This document shows, one piece after another, positions 6,685 to 9,783 of a DNA stretch of 9,783 nt. The position numbers and the translations under genes are program-made. The notes below the pieces were generated by a model. It saw only the letters and a list, made by a program, of their open reading frames with translations. It was not told where the DNA came from and searched no databases. This DNA is from an uncultured Anaerolineae bacterium (GTDB taxonomy: Bacteria > Chloroflexota > Anaerolineae > Anaerolineales > Villigracilaceae), in NCBI GenBank assembly GCA_903854805.1, contig CAINXK010000124.1, positions 1 to 9,783 on the forward strand. The letters run 5' to 3'. Position 1 is the first letter of the stretch, and the number at the start of each line of letters is the position of its first letter.

Positions 6685-7024
6685 GACCATTCCGTGTACC
6701 GCAAGACTCTGTTGTTCCATTAATCATAGCCACGGGATAAATTTGTACCACGCTGGTTACAAAAATTTCACGCAAAAACGGTACAGAAGGGGCTTTTTAA
6801 CCGGGCAAACCACCTGCGAGGTTGGTCAACCGCAAGGGTCGCAATTGAGAACAAACCAACCCCGTTTTGCCGTTATCAAGTATTCCCCTGGATTTTTAAT
6901 TCTCGCAAAGATTGGCAGGTTTTTTCTGCGTTCATCAACTTGATCCACAACGGAATACCCGACCCAAGATGCTCGCGATCCATTTTCAAACGGGTAAACA
7001 GTCACACTGAAGGAGCACAATCGG
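6685..7024. other. Gene-free region with inverted repeats before the membrane gene pair
   Basis: I see no supportable gene in these 340 bases. The plus strand is open from 6671 to 6943, but it starts inside the terminator. A minus-strand frame (7086 to 6826) runs antisense into the next gene. The region holds an imperfect palindrome, TTTGTACCA-CGC-TGGTTACAAA (6742-6763). It also holds a 7-bp pairing, GGTTGGT (6820-6826) with ACCAACC (6855-6861), which competes with TGCGA (6815-6819)/TCGCA (6839-6843). The next gene's promoter is presumably here, but I found no clear -35/-10 pair. Confidence 0.4.
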
Positions 7025-7585
7025 ATGGAGCAGAGCACCAGGACAAAACTAATCACAGTGGGGGTCATTTCTTTAGCTTTGATCATTTGCGGAGCAATTG
7101 GCTATACTAACCGGCTTGTCCAGGTTAAAACCACGCCAACAGTTGCCGAACCAACCGGTTCAAGCACTACGCTCACAGAGAATCTGGACGACTGTCCCCA
7201 ACCGGGCAGGCTGTGCCTGGATTCTTTTGGAACAGACAACTCGCAAAATATTTTGCTCACTCTAACAAACAACTCAACAAGTATCCAGGATATATATATA
7301 AAGTTGGAGCAGGATGGAGAAACAACTACCTATCCCTGCCAGAAAGTTCAGCCAGCACCAGAAACTTTTTACTGCCTGGGTGGTCCGGTTTCCGCAGATG
7401 CAACGATCAAGATTGCGGTCTTCGCAAAAAGTACCGACCGGCTTCTGGCAAGCGCAGAATTATCTTTGGCTTCTGGACTGGAGAGATCGATAGCCACTCC
7501 AACCGAACCGCCCCTTTTACAAATCATCACAGATAGCCCAGCTTCCGCCACACCTACACCAACCGTTGCCTATCCATACCCGTAA
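7025..7585 (+). CDS. Uncharacterised membrane-anchored extracytoplasmic protein
   Basis: I do not recognise this 186-residue protein. A short basic start and one hydrophobic helix (about 9-27) suggest a signal anchor. Cys22 is not in a proper lipobox because Ile precedes it, so a lipoprotein is unlikely. The rest would lie outside the membrane: a Thr/Ser-rich linker (36-53), a compact probably beta-rich domain (about 54-150) with four cysteines (57, 64, 105, 117) that could form two disulfides, and a Pro/Thr-rich tail ending in VAYPYP. AAGGAG (7010-7015) lies nine bases before the ATG. The next gene begins nine bases after its stop, so the two are very likely cotranscribed and may work together at the envelope. 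Confidence 0.75.
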   Translation: MEQSTRTKLITVGVISLALIICGAIGYTNRLVQVKTTPTVAEPTGSSTTLTENLDDCPQPGRLCLDSFGTDNSQNILLTLTNNSTSIQDIYIKLEQDGETTTYPCQKVQPAPETFYCLGGPVSADATIKIAVFAKSTDRLLASAELSLASGLERSIATPTEPPLLQIITDSPASATPTPTVAYPYP

Positions 7586-7594
7586 AAAACTACC

Positions 7595-9379
7595 ATGAGC
7601 CTTCTGGCAGACAGCCTGCTGGTCATCGCAAGAGATTGGTCAGGAATCTATCGAATCCTGCTCATGGTCTTACTGGGCAGCGCCGCCATTATCTTCTGGA
7701 TACGAGCAGCCGGACCAGAAATATCAGGCGGCTCCGATTATTTTGTACTAGGAATCGCCGGCGCCCTGCTGCCTTTGCTGGTAACGACTGTTCTTGCAAG
7801 CTTGCTGCAGGTAACTACCGGAACCAGGATCAGCTTCAGCCTCGCCTATACTGGGATTTTGGGGATTGGATTACTAATATTAATGATCAGCCAACTATTT
7901 GGACACCCGCGCTGGCGACCGATCCAAGTAGAAAGGCCGCTGCTGATCATAACATTCCTGGTTGGATCAATCTTTCTGCGCCTGGCTTTCATCGCCAGGC
8001 TGAGTGTACCGCAATATTTCGATGGGGTTTTGCATTATTCCATTTCCCAAGAGCTAATATCTAATTTTAGAACATCCACACTGCCAGATTTCGCAGCCTT
8101 CACAGGAAGGTATTATCACCTGGGTTTCCACTTACTGGTTGCCTCACTCAGCCTAGTCTTGCACATGGAAGCTAATCAAACTATCCTGATCTTCGGTCAG
8201 ATCATTCTGGCAACCATTCCCCTACCTATGTTTTTTCTTATTCGGCAGCATACACATGATGATGCGGCCACATTGTTCGGGGTTTTGTTGGCAGGCTGGG
8301 GTTGGTCCATGCCAGCCGGAGCAATTAACTGGGGAAAATACCCTGCGGCGACCAGCATACTGATCATCGAATTTGTGTTATGTACTGCCGTTCTACTGGC
8401 CAAACCAGCAAAACGACGCTGGATATTATGGGCTATCCTGGCTTCTGGCATACTGGCCGCAGTTTTGATTCACACCCGCTCAGCAGTCTTCCTGATCATT
8501 ACGTTTGGCAGCTTACTGGCTGCTAAAATTTGGCAAAGACAGTCACTACAAACCCGCATCCTGTCCATTGGTCTGCTCTGCGCTGGGCTGATTTTAATCA
8601 CATGGCGGATTAGTTCGATACCGGTACTTATGCCCACTTTTACCCCCTATAGGCACAGCAGTATGACGCTGATTGTTCTTTTCCTGATACCATTTGGATT
8701 GAAAAAATTTCCGCAACTGGCTTTCGCTGGGTTGCTATCCATACTTCTATTATTAGGCAGCCTTTTGATATCGGTAACAGGATTTTCCCCCTCGCACAGC
8801 ACTCAGACCCTGCTGGACAGGCCATTTGTAGAAATTATCCTATTCCTACCATTGACTCTGCTTGGCGGAATAGGTCTGGCCGGGTTGCCAGGAAACCTGA
8901 AGCACCCGGCCAGGATTGGACGAAAAGAATTGGCAATGTTGGCCATCTTTGGCATGCTAAGCATTAGTTTAGGTAACTATAATTTTTATCCGACTACCTG
9001 CTGCAAGTTCTACGATCAACAGGATGCCGTTGCTTTTGCCTGGATGGATAAAAACATTCCGCCAGACGCAAGCGTATTAATTGCATCCTCAGAAGCAGTC
9101 ATATTCGAAACAGATCAGTATTCCGGTGATGCTGGAACAGATGCGGGCATCTGGATCGCCCCACTAATAAACCGCGCGACAATCTCATTCCCGTTTCAAA
9201 AAGATTTCAATACAACCAGCACATTATTTGAGCTTTGCAGATTGGAGCCTACTTATATTTATGCAGGCGGACTGGGACAGAGTTTTTCCAGGAACGAACT
9301 TGAGAGCCGGCCGGAATGGTATGAAATGGCAGTCCGTTTGCCAAAGACAGCGCTGTATAGGGTAATTGGCTGCAATTGA
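7595..9379 (+). CDS. Polytopic membrane protein, possible GT-C-type glycosyltransferase
   Basis: The 594-residue protein has about a dozen hydrophobic segments between 20 and 460, then a soluble C-terminal part (about 461-594). The layout is typical of GT-C glycosyltransferases, which use lipid-phosphate sugar donors at the outer membrane face. An acidic motif in the first outer loop reads QYFDGVLHYS, with Asp143 and His147, followed by GRYYHLGFHLL (171-181). The C-terminal part begins AVAFAWMDKNIPPDASVLI (479-496), like the soluble domains of PMT/STT3-type proteins. No family assignment is certain, and another polytopic envelope protein is possible. No Shine-Dalgarno sequence precedes the ATG. 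Translation is probably coupled to the upstream gene nine bases away. No clear terminator follows. Confidence 0.7.
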   Translation: MSLLADSLLVIARDWSGIYRILLMVLLGSAAIIFWIRAAGPEISGGSDYFVLGIAGALLPLLVTTVLASLLQVTTGTRISFSLAYTGILGIGLLILMISQLFGHPRWRPIQVERPLLIITFLVGSIFLRLAFIARLSVPQYFDGVLHYSISQELISNFRTSTLPDFAAFTGRYYHLGFHLLVASLSLVLHMEANQTILIFGQIILATIPLPMFFLIRQHTHDDAATLFGVLLAGWGWSMPAGAINWGKYPAATSILIIEFVLCTAVLLAKPAKRRWILWAILASGILAAVLIHTRSAVFLIITFGSLLAAKIWQRQSLQTRILSIGLLCAGLILITWRISSIPVLMPTFTPYRHSSMTLIVLFLIPFGLKKFPQLAFAGLLSILLLLGSLLISVTGFSPSHSTQTLLDRPFVEIILFLPLTLLGGIGLAGLPGNLKHPARIGRKELAMLAIFGMLSISLGNYNFYPTTCCKFYDQQDAVAFAWMDKNIPPDASVLIASSEAVIFETDQYSGDAGTDAGIWIAPLINRATISFPFQKDFNTTSTLFELCRLEPTYIYAGGLGQSFSRNELESRPEWYEMAVRLPKTALYRVIGCN

Positions 9380-9783
9380 TGTTATTCCAAGCCAGACAGA
9401 TATAGCAAGAATCCACCTGGCGGTTTACCACCCATCTGCAGCCAGCCTTATCTGTTTCAAAGATTGGACACGCTCAAATATACGGGGAAGCATACCCCCA
9501 AAAAATGATTTGGACGACTTGGATATCTGTATATGATCTGAATTGTTCCATCTTCCCAGCTCCTTTGGCTCCGCTGAAAGAGCTGGGGCTGCTCTCATCC
9601 GTGCCCGATCAGGAGGACACCCGGTACCACAAAGATTCATTTAACCTAACCCGGACAAGCCGGAACCAAACAGGAAAGCAAAGAGGGAAAGTTGCTCAAC
9701 AGGACGGGACCCGAAGGTGCCCTACACAAGTCAAAGACTTGAAAACGAGGTAAGCATAAAGCTCCCTCAAGAAGAAGTGGCAA
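9380..9783. other. No supportable gene; several small hairpins
   Basis: I find no gene to defend in these 404 bases. A minus-strand frame (9640 to 9425, 71 codons) and a plus-strand frame (9505 to 9753, 82 codons) lack ribosome binding sites and recognisable motifs. Visible structures are CCCAGCTC (9555-9562) with GAGCTGGG (9580-9587), a hairpin GGGACC-CGAA-GGT(G)CCC near 9704-9721, and CAAGTC-AAA-GACTTG (9727-9741). None is followed by a T-run. Confidence 0.35.

Noticed and set aside
6671..6943. 90-codon plus-strand frame after the ACT-domain gene
   Set aside because: Its start lies in the 3' arm of the terminator stem and the translation shows no protein-like features.
6826..7086. 86-codon minus-strand frame with a hydrophobic start
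   Set aside because: Overlaps antisense the well-supported start of the gene at 7025. The hydrophobic part is the antisense of that gene's signal anchor.
9425..9640. 71-codon minus-strand frame at the right side
   Set aside because: No clear ribosome binding site or motif. Mildly protein-like C-terminus only.
1..9783. CRISPR array, insertion sequence, phage or toxin-antitoxin genes
   Set aside because: No regularly spaced repeats, no transposase or integrase motifs and no paired terminal repeats were seen.

Overview
The window looks like an ordinary chromosomal segment of a free-living bacterium, most likely a member of the Chloroflexota (Anaerolineae-like). That guess rests on the style of the LipA N-terminus, a short PstS lipoprotein, and a Pro/Thr-rich tail on a secreted protein. 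It is an inference from remembered family patterns, not a search result. Apart from two tRNAs on the minus strand at the left edge, every confident gene is on the plus strand.

Layout. (1) 24-236, minus strand: tRNA-Gly(UCC) followed by a CAU-anticodon tRNA that looks like tRNA-Ile2 rather than Met, driven by a near-consensus promoter. (2) 237-706: a gene-free divergent spacer. It holds a perfect 13-bp inverted repeat that carries a Pho-box-like direct repeat and a TTGACA element, then about 260 bases of unknown content, then an intrinsic terminator only 60 bases before pstS. (3) 707-4344: a complete high-affinity phosphate uptake operon, pstS-pstC-pstA-pstB, with 4-base overlaps between the first three genes and a strong hairpin early in pstC. 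A hairpin followed by a T-rich run ends it. No phoU or phoB/phoR is present here. (4) 4417-5092: a spacer of about 675 bases with no gene I can defend, possibly a decayed one. (5) 5093-6635: lipA (lipoyl synthase) followed closely by a two-ACT-domain protein of the GcvR type, closed by a 17-bp-stem terminator. (6) 6685-7024: a gene-free stretch with inverted repeats. (7) 7025-9379: a secreted or membrane-anchored small protein and, nine bases later, a large polytopic membrane protein that resembles a GT-C glycosyltransferase. (8) 9380-9783: no supportable gene, several small hairpins.

How it works together. PstS captures phosphate outside the membrane, PstC/PstA form the channel and PstB hydrolyses ATP. 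LipA makes the lipoyl cofactor needed by the glycine cleavage H protein and the 2-oxoacid dehydrogenases, so its pairing with a GcvR-like ACT protein is metabolically sensible. The last two genes probably form one transcription unit of unknown function at the cell envelope.

I did not find a clearly new biological system. The observations most worth checking are the leader and terminator arrangement upstream of pstS, the hairpin inside pstC, the lipA/ACT-protein pairing and the uncharacterised two-gene membrane unit.
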